64,000 nt of DNA from Cynocephalus volans. Its lineage: Eukaryota; Chordata; Mammalia; Dermoptera; Cynocephalidae. Of this stretch, positions 63,781 to 64,000 are shown piece after piece. The stretch's first letter is position 1. Every line of letters starts with the position of its first letter. The translations under genes were made by a program, and so were the position numbers. The stretch is from NCBI RefSeq assembly GCF_027409185.1, contig NC_084474.1, forward strand, positions 12,579,382 through 12,643,381, read 5' to 3'. The notes below the pieces were generated by a model. It saw nothing but the letters and a program-made list of their open reading frames with translations, was not told the origin of the DNA and made no database searches.

Positions 63781-64000
63781 TCATTGTGGTTTTGATTTGC
63801 ATTTCCCTAACAACTAATGGTGTTGGCCATGTTTTCATGTGGTTGTTGGCTATTTGCATGTCTTCGTCAGAGAAATGTCTATTCAAGTTCTTTGCCCAAC
63901 TTTTAATTATGTTGTCTTTTTGTTGTTGAGCTGTAAATGTTCTTTTTATATTCTGGACACTAGACCCTTACCAGATATATGATTTGCAAATATTGTTTCC

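Larger units (their letters stand above)
62630..64000 (-). mobile_element. Old L1M 3' part, antisense, interrupted by a probable LTR and a SINE; runs off the window
   Basis: 'ACATAAAATTTACCATTTTA' at the 3'UTR end, then 'CACTTAGCATGATATTTTC', 'GAATTGCTGGGTCACATGG', 'TTTGATTTGCATTTCCCTAA'. The gap at about 62757-63138 and the SINE at 63673-63780 are later insertions. Confidence 0.85.

Overview
The window is ordinary mammalian chromosomal DNA: split genes with GT-AG introns, one CpG island, and very dense interspersed repeats (L1, L2, MIR, hAT and mariner MITEs, solo LTRs). Two protein-coding genes are supported, and they converge on each other. The last two coding exons of RGS20 (RGSZ1, a regulator of G-protein signalling) lie on the + strand at 2097-2331 and 6183-6371. 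The complete TCEA1 gene (transcription elongation factor TFIIS) lies on the - strand. It runs from a CpG-island promoter near 61.1 kb to a stop codon at 21709, with a 3'UTR to about 20.1 kb. I reconstructed all ten TCEA1 coding exons from splice sites and reading phase; they sum to 906 nt, i.e. 301 codons plus stop, the length known for mammalian TCEA1. RGS20 next to TCEA1 in this orientation is the arrangement I recall from human 8q11.23 and mouse chromosome 1.

Organism: the youngest SINEs are tRNA-derived monomers and head-to-tail dimers, ending in oligo(A) with little or no tRNA-unrelated body, flanked by clear target-site duplications. This fits the CYN (tRNA-Ile-derived) SINEs described from colugos (Dermoptera). 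No Alu, B1/B2, SINEC or Bov-type elements were seen. I therefore infer a colugo such as Galeopterus or Cynocephalus. This rests on memory of the family, not on a database search.

Layout: 1-6.4 kb, RGS20 introns and 3' exons; 6.4-20.1 kb, convergent intergenic region with MIR and L2 relics, a young 5'-truncated L1 at 11.5 kb, and an old L1 at 14.5-17.7 kb carrying a 510-bp solo LTR; 20.1-61.1 kb, TCEA1. TCEA1 intron 6 has U12-type AT-AC splice signals. Intron 4 holds a 1.27-kb composite retroelement. Intron 2 holds two young L1s, one twin-primed (5'-inverted), nested in an older L1. Intron 1 holds dimeric SINEs, a mariner-type MITE and an unidentified retrocopy-like insert. 61.1-64 kb is the TCEA1 promoter and upstream intergenic DNA with an antisense L1 and a probable LTR.

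There is no operon-like relationship between the genes. RGS20 acts on G-alpha subunits at membranes; TCEA1 acts in the nucleus on stalled RNA polymerase II. No unknown multi-gene system was found. The most notable items are the AT-AC intron with a competing AG three bases away, the composite ORF-less retroelement with precise target-site duplications, and the SINE subfamily with an extra stem in its tRNA-like head.
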